Source of the DNA: Anopheles merus
Lineage: Eukaryota > Arthropoda > Insecta > Diptera > Culicidae
Assembly (NCBI RefSeq): GCF_017562075.2
Contig: NC_054084.1
Coordinates: 36,894,499 to 36,958,498 of the forward strand
Direction: 5' to 3'
DNA: 64,000 nt
In this document: positions 26,281 to 39,290 of the stretch, piece by piece
Layout of the letters: the number at the start of each line of letters is the position of its first letter
Numbering within the stretch: the stretch's first letter is position 1
Notes under the pieces: generated by a model
Seen by the model: only the letters and a program-made list of their open reading frames with translations
Databases searched by the model: none
Told to the model about the DNA's origin: nothing
Position numbers and translations under genes: made by a program

Positions 26281-28080
26281 TTGTCTGTTTTGAGAGATGT
26301 TGATCTGGTTGATTTTCTTTGGGCTGCTGCTACTGGCAGCTCTGCTGCAGTTTCTTGCAGAAGAGGCGTTCTCCGGGTTCGCCTAGCGCTACTACCTGGT
26401 TGTGCAACACAGGCCAGGAAGTGATGATGTGTGGTGCTGCATCGCGCGATCTGGCGTTTTGAATCAGAAAACAACATTTTTGTATGTTATTATTTGTATT
26501 ATTATGACGAAATTATATTCCGTCTTGGTGGCACAGGACCATTTGTTGCGTATTTAAAAAAGGAGCAGTTTACCGTTCAACAGCAATGAGCTAACAAAGG
26601 AGGGAAATGGTCACTATCTTCCTCTTTCTTACCTATTTCTTCCACTTTCTATCTCTTGGGGGTCTGTTTGTTTGTTTGTTTTTATATAATTTTAATGAGT
26701 TATGACACACACGGCGGCGTTTTCCTTTTTCTTTAATTTTCATTCCACCTGCTACAGCATAGCATGTGCCCACAGGTTGAAGCTTAAATTGCAAAACATT
26801 CAGCTTAATGTTTTCCCGAAAAAGCATGTGTGTGCACTTGATTGTTTTTAAAAGTGGAGAAAACCACAGTTAAGCTAACGGTGGCAGTAACACGTTTCGT
26901 GTTTCTTGATTTGTTGTTGTTGTTGCTGTTACTCTCGGCGCTGCATCATCGTATATGCACGCCACACACCACGATAACACACATGTGTTGGAAGCATATT
27001 CGCTTCGCCTAAGTAAGGGGTTGCCGTTTTATCGTGGTCTGATGAGAGAGGCAGAGAGACCAATTCACTCATGCACGAACACATACGAACACTGTAGCCT
27101 TACCGAAAACGACAGTAAAGCACGCAACACGAAGGGGGTTGGTTTGCCAGCTCTTGCTCGGTGGTTTCTTTATCAACTTTCCTCCACAATCTGTTTGACG
27201 TGCGCTCGAGCAAAGTAGTTGAAAGGGTAAAGAAAAAAAATGAATACAAAATTTATACACCGATGTGTCACACGCCCACATATCTTTGGCGACACCTGTG
27301 TGCAAAACCAACACTTACACAAACATGTTAGACTTTTTTTTTAACTATAATAAGTAGGGGACACTAGAGAGTAAGTGAGGGTAACAATGATGTCAATCTC
27401 TCACAATCCCGCACTAAAACACAACGATTAACACACCGTGCACTATTGATCGATTTAAACAGGAATCGATATCGTTCGGACTTGTAAGAGACGGCATGCT
27501 TCTCGATTCGACTATCCGAACGCTCCAGTAAAACCGGTTTCTAATGCACTATATCAAGCTACACATTTCAAACTGAGCTGTACAGCAGTTTTCATGTTCC
27601 CAACAATCTTACTGAGTATCTGTGCGTGTTTTTCTTTTACAGCGTATTCTTTGTTCCGACTTTTTATTTTATCACTAACGTGTGTATCTTCTTATCTTGA
27701 AGCTGAGTGTTGGGGAAGTATTTTAACGATCCACTGACTCGCGACACAGCACCACGACCAACCAAAATCTATACTACTTACAACGAGAAAAGTGATTTTT
27801 TTTTATTCAATTTCATTTCATTAGGAACCATTTTCACAAATTTAGAGACCAGTGAAATGCGGCTCATTTGGTTCGATTGTAGGTGACAATTAATTATTTC
27901 ATTTTCATCCACATAAAACCCTCCTCATCACACCACCACATCCCTAACCAGTAGTAGTAGGTATTATTTGTACGAACTCGTAACTGATAGTCTTTGCTGC
28001 CTTTTTTGCTCGATCATTAATCACATCACAAATGTTTCACATTCTAGCAAACCCGATCTCGCCTAATCATAATCGCAGCA
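26281..28080. other. Non-coding stretch, no gene seen
   Basis: A minus-strand donor-like AATAG then GTAAGAAAG lies at about 26630-26637, and another (CGTT then GTAAGTAG) at about 27775-27782. Neither has a convincing acceptor or open exon upstream. The rest is ordinary AT-rich DNA. Confidence 0.35.
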
Positions 28081-29960
28081 CAAGCAAGACGACAAATGAA
28101 GAAACATAGACACACAAAGAGCCGAAGGAGAGAATGGACAGAGATATGAAGAGCTTCATGTTATCAGTTAGCACCGACCGGATGGACACAGACACGCACA
28201 CACACACGACCCAGCCGCTAGTGCAATAAGGGTGGAACAGGCAACGTTTGTCAATCGGAAACCGCTTGGACGGTTAGGTTTTCGCACAGAGTTTTGCCCA
28301 ATGTCTGCAGTTAGCAGTGGTCAGGCGAACCCCCTTCTCAAGCACTGTTTCACTTGAATTACGCAATAAATATGGGAAACTGTAAGCGATCGATGCGTTC
28401 CGTCATCAAGCAGCACCAATCCCGATTTTGCTGGTGGCCTAGCTGGCTCAGGCTAGCTCACACACCAAAAACGACCAACAACACAAATCTTCAACATTTC
28501 TGCCTGTTTCTGACTTCCCCCGGTCCGATTGTTGATGGTGTGTGTATGTGCGCGCTGCGCAATACTGTTATATTTATGCACGACGGGTGCATTTTTGCAT
28601 GTACTAACTTTCACAGCAGCGTGAAGAAACGGAAGTTTTACGTTTGCAAACAACACCGGGACCATTCGGGCAAACGGGAACAGCCCGTATAAACTGTTGA
28701 GGTTTCGCTATGACGCACAGCAGCAACACAACATCACACACAGACGCACCAGACAAGCACACACAAATACGTATATCGACACTATGTAGAATATAATGAC
28801 AACAGGCTGGAAATTGGCCGTCGAAACTCTACCCCTCTTGGAGGTCACACGACGCAGTGGTTTTACAACAAAATGCGTGTGGTTTTTGTGTGTAGCTGGG
28901 TACACACCAATCCACTGATGGTAGTAAAAGCAGATCGATAGTTGCATGCCGTTCCTTATAATACTACACTTCTTCCACGCCGTCAGCAGAACGGATCTAA
29001 CACAGCTAGGAAGTACGGAAAATCATCTCAACACCACAATTCCAAGAATAAAACCGTCACTAGTCGATGCCTTACATTTCTTACACCACCGAAGCTTTTA
29101 CTCTTGATTCAACTCTGACTCTGTACGTTGCATTTAAGGAGCACGTAGTAGTGGAAGTTTCGCGAAACGCACGCACGTACGGAAATTGTGACCGCCCCTC
29201 ACGAAATGCGAACTCAAAATGAGCGTTAATTTCCGACTGAGCGGCCGACTTCCTGTACGTCCGCGAAAGGCACTCACTCGCCGCTCGTACACTCATCAGT
29301 GCACTGCCAGCTCACGCGCGTAGCGGTATGTGTGTGAGTGTGTCACTCATAAAAGCTGCTGAGTTCTTGGAATTGCTCTCCGAAAAAGCTCTCCAAGCTT
29401 TCCACCAGCCCACCCCAAACCCACATTCGAGTGTGCGAGCGTCCTCGCAATCCACTCGCAACAGGACGGAGCGCAACTTGCTCAGGGTGGAGAGCTTTTT
29501 GCTGTGTTGCGTACTGACCCTGTGCCCGTTTCCGACGCTGCTGCTGTAGTCTTTTCTATTCGGAGTCTTGCGGATGACTTGCATACACATACACCCGATT
29601 CTCGTCCGATTAGGAGGAGCCCGCACGGGGGTAGTGGGACACCGAAACATATGCGGGGCGGCGGCTCCCAAACGGAAACTTGCCGAGCCGAAAAACCATT
29701 AGAACTCCGAAGGTAACCAGTTTTGGTTTCGGGGAGTGATACATTAACTACACACAACTATGTTGGTTTGCGTCAGGCGCGATGGGATTCGGTGCGGCTG
29801 TGTGTGTGAGATAGCTGTGGCGCTGGAAACCTCTCTGGGTTGGAGGTTTGCCCCTGAAGTGACTTGGGTTGCTCGGCTACGCGGAACAGAGGGCCACGTT
29901 CCGAACGAAAAACCACTGGAGGGGGAGGGGTAGAGGTTGGTGGTGCTTCCGCGGAAACAT
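28080..29960 (-). promoter_or_regulatory. CpG-richer block with initiator-like motif, possible promoter
   Basis: GC and CpG rise again, most strongly at 29080-29680. On the minus strand GCTCAGTCGG gives an arthropod initiator match (TCAGTC) with the A at 29238, and an AGTTC that resembles a downstream promoter element lies about 25 nt further on, slightly off the usual +28 spacing. There is no TATA box at the expected distance. The downstream minus-strand sequence to about 29080 has the look of a 5' untranslated leader and reaches donor-like GTAAG words near 29075-29090. All of this is motif-level evidence. Confidence 0.2.
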
Positions 29961-30533
29961 GTTTTTTTTTTGGGAGAATGAGAGTTTGAAGTAATTGGCA
30001 TTAGATGTTTCCATTAGATTACACGATTAAACGATGTTTATAGCAATGTGAAGAGCATATGGCGTTTTTGCGATGTTTTTTTTAAATAATATTTATAACT
30101 GCAACGCTGATGTAAATGTGTTGTTGGCAAATCGGTTTTTTTTTGTTGTGTGTTAAATACACAATTCTATAAGCTTAAAAGGGTAGTTCGAGTTCGACGA
30201 AAGATTAGCATCTTCAACACTATGACCATCGAAGGGATCATATTATGTTTTTTATGAGCAAAAAACTTGGCGCTTGTAAAACATATTCTCCCTTAAACAC
30301 TCTTTGGGATAAATTGTTATAATTAGTCGTAAAATATCAATTAATCTGTGTCCGAACCTGGCGATATCAGAACATATTCCAAAACATAGATTTTCTCGCT
30401 GGTTCAAAAGTTGCAAAAAAGTCATATCTTCAAAATCAAATCGTTCAGTTGCTGAAAGATGCTTCAAAAACAATGCCGTGATAAAAGTAAATAAAAGCCA
30501 CATTTAAAAATGATTGTAATGAGCATGACTTAC

Positions 30534-30584
30534 GCAAGTTCCTTTGATCACGTGTTTGGAAAATGATGTAGAATGATGACATAC
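30534..30584 (-). CDS. Candidate 51-nt resplicing microexon (Ubx-like layout)
   Basis: On the minus strand this segment starts at the first base after a strong acceptor and ends at TTGC followed by a consensus donor, GTAAGTCATG (intron starts at 30533). Its length, 51 nt, is 17 codons, and the phase-0 frame is open: it begins VCHHSTSF and ends VIKGTC. Phase 0 in and out is what the downstream 122-nt exon at 19592-19713 requires. Its first six bases are GTATGT, so inclusion regenerates a donor that could splice the segment out again. This is the known arrangement of the 51-nt Ubx mI and mII microexons in Drosophila. The sequence is not Ubx as far as I can tell. It could equally be a non-coding recursive-splice exon. 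Confidence 0.35.
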
Positions 30585-30612
30585 CTAAAAGAGAACAAAC
30601 AAAATAATTCTG
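30579..30612 (-). other. Predicted recursive splice site (ratchet point B)
   Basis: On the minus strand a perfect branch-site word TACTAAC lies about 20-25 nt before a T-rich tract ending GTTCTCTTTTAG, which abuts GTATGTCATC; the junction is between 30585 and 30584. This is the most complete of the three fused acceptor-donor sites. It lies about 10.9 kb upstream of the coding exon at 19.6-19.7 kb, a plausible distance for stepwise intron removal. Confidence 0.6.
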
Positions 30613-32776
30613 TTAGTACATTAGATGATTAATGTTATTCCAGCTGAAAAAGAAACACTTTCATTGCGGTTCCCATCGACTGTATTGCATCAGTGTGTGC
30701 GTTAACCCATACTGCACAGCGGTCATTAGCCGGGATGAATTATCAAATATAAAAATCCTTGTTTTGTCAAATTTATTTCATGTTAACCCCAAGTTAATTT
30801 GAAAAAAATCCAATATTTACCTAATCTATCTAAGGTTATAGACAATAAGGGTGGGCCGTAATAATTGAACAAATAAATAAATAAAACATCTAAGATAACA
30901 GAATTCCACCAGCGCCAGCTTTCAAAATTACAATAATACCAATCAAAAAGATTTTTTTTATTCACAAAGAACAGCTTCGGTTTCGGCATTGCTTATAAAC
31001 AAATTGATTGAACTTTGACAAAACTGGCGCGTTTACGCCATTTCATATTTCTTATGTCTAGGAGTATTATGCCAGCAATTGTTCCCAACTGCCCACTGTG
31101 CATTGGCGACATGATGGATTACACTTATTCTATTAGCAATTACCAAGAACACTAGCTTGCAAAAAGGTCATTTACGCGCGGTTCATGATAATTTACGGCA
31201 TAATTTTCCATCCGATTGGGCGACGACGGATGAGGCCGCTCGAGACGGAATCGAGAACTGCACACATCATGCAGCAGGCGCTCAACACAATACGCACTTC
31301 TGTTGCCATTGCAGCACTAAGTGTCACTTTTCTACGAAACCAATGATTTCTCGTCTCGTACACTGAGTGGCGCCTCCATCACAAAGCCAAAGCGCGAACG
31401 AGAGAGTTGCTATGTGTATGTGTGTGTGTGTGTATGACGCGGATCGGATTGCATCATTTCACTGGCCTGAGTGGCCATCACCACTCTCGCCGTCCGATGG
31501 CGAGTTTCTATTGCTCCTCTCGCGTCGTCCAATTGGCCAAAGCGAGTGTACAGCAAACGCGACCAGAATGGATCTTCGGATGGAGTTGATGGAGGCCTGG
31601 TAAAACAGCAAAAAAAATAAAAAATCCTCCCAAACTCCTGATCTCACACACCGGGTAGGCTGTCGTCCCCCCTCGTGTGCAAGGTACATCTTGACAGCCC
31701 AAACAACGGCCCAAACCATACGCCAAAGCTAGCGAGAGAGTGCTCCAACCGACGAAACTGGTTTCTTCTACGCCATTGGCAAACGGTACAACGCGGGTAG
31801 CGGTGGCAACTCTCGCAACGGTCCCACCACACAACAGAGTGTGTGGGACCTGAAATATGAGCAATCGTTTTGACTGTGGCAGGAGCCGTACTGTGCTGCG
31901 GGCCGCGCGAGTGATGATCACGCTGGTTCCCAGTGTGCGGTTGTCTATGCAGGGAGTGCGCGCGCGTCGTGTCCGTGCCGTTTGCTAATGATAATGAAGA
32001 TCACATCAGTGATAATGGTAATGGCCCGGTAGCGGCCGACATGCCACGGGCCATCCCTACCACCATTATCTCCTCCTGCTGCTACACGGTCGGAGAGGAT
32101 CTCTTCCTCGAGCGGGCTGCTGCTGCCATCGTGGACATCTTTCGCGTGGCATTGCAGGCTTCGTTTATGCACCACGGGATGCAGCGACGGAGGAGGCGGC
32201 GAATGAAGCGCATCATCGTCACATTACAATCACCAGCAGTACGCCGGACATGCACATCGGACGCAAAACACGAAATGCAAATTGCTTCGACAAACGGCGA
32301 CAATAACCTCTCTTTCACTCTGTTCAGATTGCGAGCTGTGCCAGAAAGATGGGGATGGGGAAAAATAAGGAATGAGAAAAAAAAGACAGTGTAATGTAGT
32401 ACTGCATCCGCACGCGTCGGTATGCACACTTTTGTCCGAGAATTCGATTTCCTACGGAGTGAAACAGGGTGAAATCATGTGAATTTAAAAACCATAAAGA
32501 TTATCACTATACAATAACATGTCTTTACGAAAACATTGTACTTCAGCTGCTTTTTAACATTGTTCAACTATCAGTAACCATTTGACGTCTAACTGAAATA
32601 CTGGTGCCTTTCTGAACATTTTTTAATCCCAACTAAACATTTTCTTTCCCCAATATTAACGATTGTTTATATTACCCGGGTTCGCTTGTGCTATGATCAT
32701 TTTGTAGCAATTAAATTTTTGGAGCTTTATTTTATTTGATTTTGTACTAATTTAATAGTCAATTATTAGTTTTGAT
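30613..32776. other. Non-coding stretch, no gene seen
   Basis: AT-rich to about 31150, then GC-richer DNA at 31200-32450 with overlapping frames on both strands, including 153 codons on the plus strand at 31933-32394. They resemble no known protein and lack splice support. A short GT run lies at 31419-31433. Confidence 0.4.
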
Positions 32777-33001
32777 GATATCGGGATAGCCGGTCTCATG
32801 GTACAGTCCATGAGGACTCGTACGACTTAACAACATGCCCGTCATGGGTTCAAGCCCCAAATAGACCGTGCCGCCATACGTAGGACTGACTATCCTGCTA
32901 TGGGGGAAATCAATAAGTCACTGAAAGCCAACCCCACAAGTGTGTTGGCAGGCCTTGACCGGCATCGGTTGTTGAGCCAAAGAAGAAGAAGATATCGGGA
33001 T
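32777..33001 (+). mobile_element. SINE200 retrotransposon with target-site duplication
   Basis: The element is 32788-32990 (203 bp). The left part is tRNA-derived: a degenerate A-box region after AGCCGGTCTCATGG and a clear B box, GGGTTCAAGCCCC, at about 32848-32860. The right part ends in AGAAGAAGAA, the usual simple tail. It is flanked by identical 11-bp copies of GATATCGGGAT at 32777-32787 and 32991-33001, proving insertion by target-primed reverse transcription. I recognise the sequence as the SINE200 family of Anopheles gambiae. It encodes no protein and depends on a LINE for mobility. Confidence 0.9.
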
Positions 33002-33086
33002 CAATCATTGAAAAATAAATACAAACTATTTTTGCAAATAAAAAGTCGCGAACAAAAGTCTAAACTCCATACAGAAAACGGATAAA

Positions 33087-33624
33087 GGGGTCCTTTCAGT
33101 TTTAAGTTGATAGGCTGAAATTTCAGCCTGTCAGGTGTTGGCATTGTATAGCAGTTTTCGAGCAGCTATCTAACTCGATATAATATACAGGTGGGATTAT
33201 CCCAAGCTGTATGAATTTAGAAGGATGGTTTTTATCGCTTCTGTTTCTGAATGAAGATTTTAAGAGTGTTTTGTGTATTCTTCAAGCTTCCAGAAAGCTT
33301 GTTTGAACAAAAATTTCCATCCTGTAAAAAAGTGATATTTAAATTTGGTTCTTAAACAAACGCTATGAGGCCACCTGGACTACATAGACTTTGAATCTGG
33401 TTTCCATCACCTGATCTCTTTAATGCACCTTGGGATAAACACCACCTTGATTTGCCATTTTTTTAACAGGTACACGAATTTAATTCTAGCTTTGAGGCTA
33501 AAATAATCTAGACTGAAAATTGCAGGCAAGTTTTGTGCGTGCTTTTGTATGGAGTGTTTACATGATTTCAGCCTCCAGCTGTCAAACTCCATACAAAAAA
33601 CTGACTAGGATCGTGAAGGGCCCC
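33087..33624 (+). mobile_element. Inverted-repeat DNA element, copy 1 (complete)
   Basis: The left end begins GGGGTCCTTTCAG and the inverted right end begins GGGGCCCTTCACGA, giving short imperfect terminal repeats around 538 bp. Just inside the left end is an 18-bp perfect palindrome, AGGCTGAAATTTCAGCCT. A second, reverse-oriented and truncated copy lies at 57383-57824. There is no transposase frame. The GG(G)YCC-type ends recall PIF/Harbinger-like MITEs, but I cannot see a clean target-site duplication, so the superfamily is open. Confidence 0.65.
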
Positions 33625-36600
33625 AATGTTAGGGGTATCGATTGGACGAAGTTCAGATAGGCATCAGTATTTCAGTTAGACGTCCAATGTTTACTTATAG
33701 TTGAACAATGTTAAAAAGTAGCTGTAATATGATGCATCTAATGATAGGTAATTTAATTATCCAATGGTAAAACATGATTCCAAGTCCAAGATTATACTTT
33801 TGCAGGACACTTCGTTATTACATATTGTCATGTAAATTATTGGGAAATTACAAAAAAAAACAAAGTTTAATAAAAAAGTTAAATTAGATTGGGTATTAAA
33901 TCTATTCTATGAAATAATCTATAAAATTATCTTTCATTTGGTTTTAAATTCATAATGTGTATTTAAAAAAAAATACAATCTTTTTTCATACCTTAAAACA
34001 ACAACATTTTAACAAAAAAAAGAGAGAAAAAACAACATTTTAACCTAGAAAGAAAGCGGTAACGACTGCAAGAGGAACATCACCTGTAGATCAAACGCCT
34101 TTCGTACCTAACTTGCGCGGAAAGTCAGGGCAAGTTGACCGTACAACACAAGTCCTCCTACCCGATGCGTTGTGTGCCTGGTGTGCGGGCTGGTGCGCTT
34201 AGCTCGCCTGTTACACCTTTGCCAATTCCTTTAATTAATTGGTTTTAATATATGCGCATTATTAAATCGCTCCAAGAGCGGCGTGCACGAGGGCACGCGC
34301 GTACACAGCAAAGAACACAGATAATCCAATCATCATTGCTCCCCTCTCTCTCCCACACACGCAAAAGAACGCACAACAATCGTCGCTGTGCACACTGCAA
34401 CGATCGTCGCTTTTCCGTCCCACTTGCTGCTCCCCGCTCCAAGGGAATGATGCTGTTGCATCGTGCTGCTGGCGCACAATAATAATATTCACACCCAATC
34501 GAACCCGCGCACTGTAATGCACTTGCCGCAGCGCCCACAAAGGTGGATTGATGAAAATTAAAACATAACCGTTCGGGGCGTGTTTGTTGTATTTTTTCTC
34601 GTTACGTTTCTTTTTACTTCCTTTGGAAGAGAATACGCACTATTCTCAGCACTCTCGCTCTATGTGTGTGAGCGATTTTCTTTATCTTTCTTGCTCCCCC
34701 TCCTTCCCCATGAATTATGTTTCTATTTTAATTCATTCCTTTCTTCCATTAATGCAAACATACGCGCATCATCATCATCATGTGTGGATGAGGCTTTCCG
34801 ATGCGCCCATTATTTAAAATGCCGACGGAACGTGTGTGTGTGGTTGCTTGCACACGACGATGTGGTATTTTGCTGCAGCATCAAGGCTAACGGTACACAC
34901 ATCGCAGCCGGAGAATATGCATTAAGGATTATTATTTTGGGGGAGAAGAAATTAAACAACATTAGCTTCACGAAACGATAATGGGATGCAAATCATACGC
35001 AATTTGCTTCCGAGAACAGTTGAACCGATGCGATGAAGGAATGGAACAAATCTTACGAACTATTTATAAGAAACTGTTGCAGGTAAAGAACGTATACAAA
35101 CCACGTTCGAGCGAAAGGAAGAAATGCACTTTCGTGTTTCCAGGAATTTGTTTTGGATGTAGGTAGCACACAGCAGTATAAGATGCCCATGATTTACCAA
35201 AAAATATATTTGAGTGTATCACACAAAAGTGAAGCAAGTTCTAAACAAATTCATAAACATCATATCATAAAAGATGAAACAGACGGATGAGAATATTAAA
35301 TAAATAAGGTAAATCTGCAGTAAATCATCGTCAACAAACAAACGCTAATAAATTCGATACTTGTTTGTCTCAAGTGAAAAGAGGAAAATCACAGAAGAAG
35401 GAAAAAGTTCCAACCTAATGCAAAACACATGCAACAGCAGTAGTTAGCAATTGTCTGAAAAGTACACACACACACACATTCGTTACGTTTGTATATGAAG
35501 TAGACGGAAGATGCAAGAAAGGTTTCGCTGGTTTTATTAGCATTTTTCTCATGGCGCACACGTACACGGGGATGCGGCAGAGGTTCTGCCGGTTCGGCCA
35601 TATAAAATAACGGATTCCTGTGCTTCTCCCATCCTTTTCTCTTGCGGCACTCCCGCACCAACACCGTCTGCCGTACACACCAGAACATTAACATATTTCC
35701 TCCGATGGCTTACTTCTCTCCGCGGTGGCGCACTTGCTGCTGGTTGGTGGCGCGGTGCGGTGCGCGCGATTGTTGGCAAATTAAAAAATTTTAATTCACA
35801 GCATGCTCACCACGCTTGCTCGTACGACAAGACGGCAGAAGCGCGCGACGATGCATAGTATGCTTTTTTATTATTATTTGAGCACATCATCACCCCACAG
35901 CCCTCCCCCTTCGATTTGATCGCACGTGTGCGTAAATCTCTCTAGTTGACTGGAGAAACGACGGCCAACCAACACACGCCATCGCGACGCGAATATGGGC
36001 CAACCAGCCAAGTGAAGCAGCAGTGGGAAAACGAGCGAAAGATTTGTCTTCCCGTACTTGTTGAGGGAGAGTAAGCAAGGTGTACGGGGTTTCTCCAATA
36101 AGGGAGCGAAAAGAGCAGTCGATTCAAGAGATTAGACTGTAAAAAACATAGTTATTCATATCTCGTATTGCAGTTACGCGAATTGATGCCGAAACTTGTC
36201 AGACGAACAAATAAACGACCGTATCCGCGGGCTGGACCGTTCGGCGTACAGGTTAGGTTTTCATTGCGCATTCAACACGAAAGATGGTGCGCGACGGTCA
36301 CAGCTACGGCCAGTCGCCGGCAAGAAATCATCCGAATGCAATGAAATCTTAATTAAATGAAGTCTTGACCAGTGGCGGGATGCTTGGAATGGGAAAACAT
36401 CCTCCTACGGGATTAAAAATATTAGTTGGCGCTCATTTAAGCGCTAACAGCTTTCAACCAGCAGGAATGAGGAGTTCTCATATACTATTAGGGCGCACTT
36501 TGGGTGTGGGCTACACGTGTCAGAGAAATGTACGAGGTCGTACCAATGCTCAATTATCTCTTGTTTTAGCATTATACGTGTGTGTTGGGGCGTCCAGTTC

Positions 36601-39271
36601 CTTATCGCCAGAGGAAAAACGCTTGCCTTAGTTGTAACGGTTTCCCAAAACCGAGTGCGACAGTTTATCAACAACCGTGTGACCACAGCTGTGGAGCTTA
36701 CGAATGGAAAACAAAACATTGCTACCATAATAATGGCAGAGCAACATCGTTGTAGAAATAGTCGTTTCAGCATGTTTGCAATCTTGCGTTAACTTTTTTT
36801 TGTATAACTTAACGTAAAATGTCGCGTATCGTCTTTGGTCAAAGAAACACTGTGTACCGTAAAACCAAGCAACCAATAGAATTATAGCTCACAAAAAAGT
36901 ATAGTTTTTTTAGGAGATCTTTTACGGAAGTTAGGCGATTTTGAGGATATGATTATATGCCCTATTCGTAACAACGTTCATGGTAGCTAAAGAGTTTACC
37001 GTTGTGAAGCGTTTGTCTGGAAATTGAAAAACTGTAGCAACACGTGCATGATAATTTGATATCACTGGATAGGGTTCGAAGAAAATTACCCAATGCCCTC
37101 TTTTCTGTGCTCGAAGGCTGATTTTAAAAACGAACTAAGATGTTGGTCCTTTTTTAACATAAGGATTAGTTACGTCGTACCAGTATATCGATTATAAATA
37201 ATATCACAGCAGAGAAATTAAGCCAAATTTTGAGGCCATCATGCTTTGAATGTTCAGAATGTTCTTTTTTTCACTCCCCTACTTATAGCTTTTATAGTCT
37301 TTGAACTTACTACGTTAACTATTCTATAGGAAATAAATAAAATTGCAATAAAGTAAATGTCCGCAATGCCCACCACTATCGCATCCTACTGGTTTACAGA
37401 CACAGTAAAAACCATGGCCACGGACTTGACGTTGAAGAGCTACCTCACCTCCTCGAAATAGGATCAAAAGTGAAAACAAATAAAAACGGAATACTTGATC
37501 AGCAAAGTGTGTGATCACTTCCGACAGGAATGGCTGCGACTCTTGCGCGCGGAATGCAAGCGGAATGCAACCAAAGAAAGAGGGTGTGCGTTTTGGAGAT
37601 AAAGTGCTATTTTTACAAACATCCCCCACTAGCACTAGGCACGGCCGACTATCGGTGTCTCGTTTAGCCTCTCGGATGTCCCGCGATTCTTTGCTAAAAA
37701 GTAAGACGAAACGACACTGCTAATGCAAGACAGCAGACAGTGCCGACCCGACAACTAGAGCTGAGAGAATGTGGGAAGTTGAGTGTAAAAAAGCAAACCA
37801 AGAAGGTACCACGATCGCTCGTAATCGTTAGTTGCACGTTAAGTATTTCCTTAATGAAATAAAGTATTTCCTGTGTCATTCCAATGGCGATACATACGGC
37901 GGATTCTACTTAATAAAGAGAAAAAAATATACACCAACATTATAAGAGGCGAAAGAACTACGCAAGAGCCAAAGCCTCTCTAAACAATACTAACAACAAC
38001 AACACCAACATTATAACCAATCAATTTGTAAGACAGCTCAATAAAGAGTAAAATCTTACAACCCAACAAACACCCAAGTGTAGAAAAATACAAAAATATT
38101 TATATTATTAATCAAACCAGACGAAAATTGAAACTGTTATCATACTGTAGACATCTTTTACACAACACTGGGACCGGGACGGCTCATCTCTAACGACATT
38201 TGGTCTGTCGATCGGTGTGAGATAGGCTCACGATTCGTCCATTTTCCCTTAATTTCCTCAGCCACCGGGGCTGGGCTGCGAGACACAACAGAGACCGATC
38301 GATAAATGGCGATGCCTTGGGAAGACAGTCCGAAGGGCAGGCAGGATTCGCACAGAAACATGCACGAAACATGGTGCAGCAACAATGTCTGCAACCGAAT
38401 TGAATCTCAGCGAGACGGAATTGGCTGTATGCGTTCGTCTGAGGCGGATCATCATCTTTCTTATTCGTTTTTTGTTTTATTCTGCGCAATCTTTTCCACT
38501 GCTCCCCGTTAGGAAATGTCTGTTGAGAAGAGGGGAGCACTATCGAACGAATTTGGTGCATTCTTTCGCCAACCATCTGTCGTTTGGCAAAGGGACAACA
38601 AGACAGTGGTAAGAGACAGAGCAAGAGAGAGAGATAGAAAGAGGAGAACTATGCTACTGTTGAGTCTCTGAAGTGTTGATAGGCTGCCAGAATTTGAGGC
38701 CCAACTAGACGAGGCTCAATACGTCACCGATGAGAAATTCGATAACACGGGCACACACCCAGTACCTTCAACGAGGACAGGAAACACAAAACCCAGACAA
38801 AACCGGAAGGAAAGTGGATTTGATAACGTAAAACAAGAAATATCGATTAGATGCCGCGCACCGTTCCAAGACAAATAGAAAGGTAGACTAATAGAAAATT
38901 GAAACACTTTTTTTAGAGCCGTACTTGTGTTTCTAATACATGTAAGTGCTTAAGCTCAAAATTGCACTTTAGTTATATTGCAATTTACTGAGCGAATATG
39001 CAGCAGATTGCCATAAAGATATCCTCCACCCGATAATGGACCGAGCGGAATTCATTAAAACCTCATCACTCATTTTAAACACCTTGCAAATACGTTTGCT
39101 CAGAGCTCCACTGATTAGGCAGAGCAGGAAGGGGAAAGAAGGGGTGAAGAAAAGGCTCATAAAATAGCCAAATGATCGTGTGCATATTCTCGACAAACTG
39201 GTACTAAATACTATATGCACACAAGAGCGACGGATTGCCTGGTTCCCCCGCTGTGGTGGTGGTCGCACACT
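33625..39271. other. Non-coding stretch, no gene seen
   Basis: AT-rich at 33640-34070 and 36800-37350, with moderately GC-rich patches at 34250-34560, 35700-36340 and 38150-38640. Frames of up to 144 codons occur (38190-38624, minus) but are Cys/Arg-rich, lack splice sites and are matched by overlapping frames on the other strand. Confidence 0.4.
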
Positions 39272-39272
39272 G

Positions 39273-39290
39273 CAGCAGCAGCAGCAGCAG
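39273..39290. repeat. CAG trinucleotide tract
   Basis: Six CAG units. Similar short CAG/CTG tracts recur at 42377-42392, 42636-42653 and 58984-59003. Confidence 0.8.
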
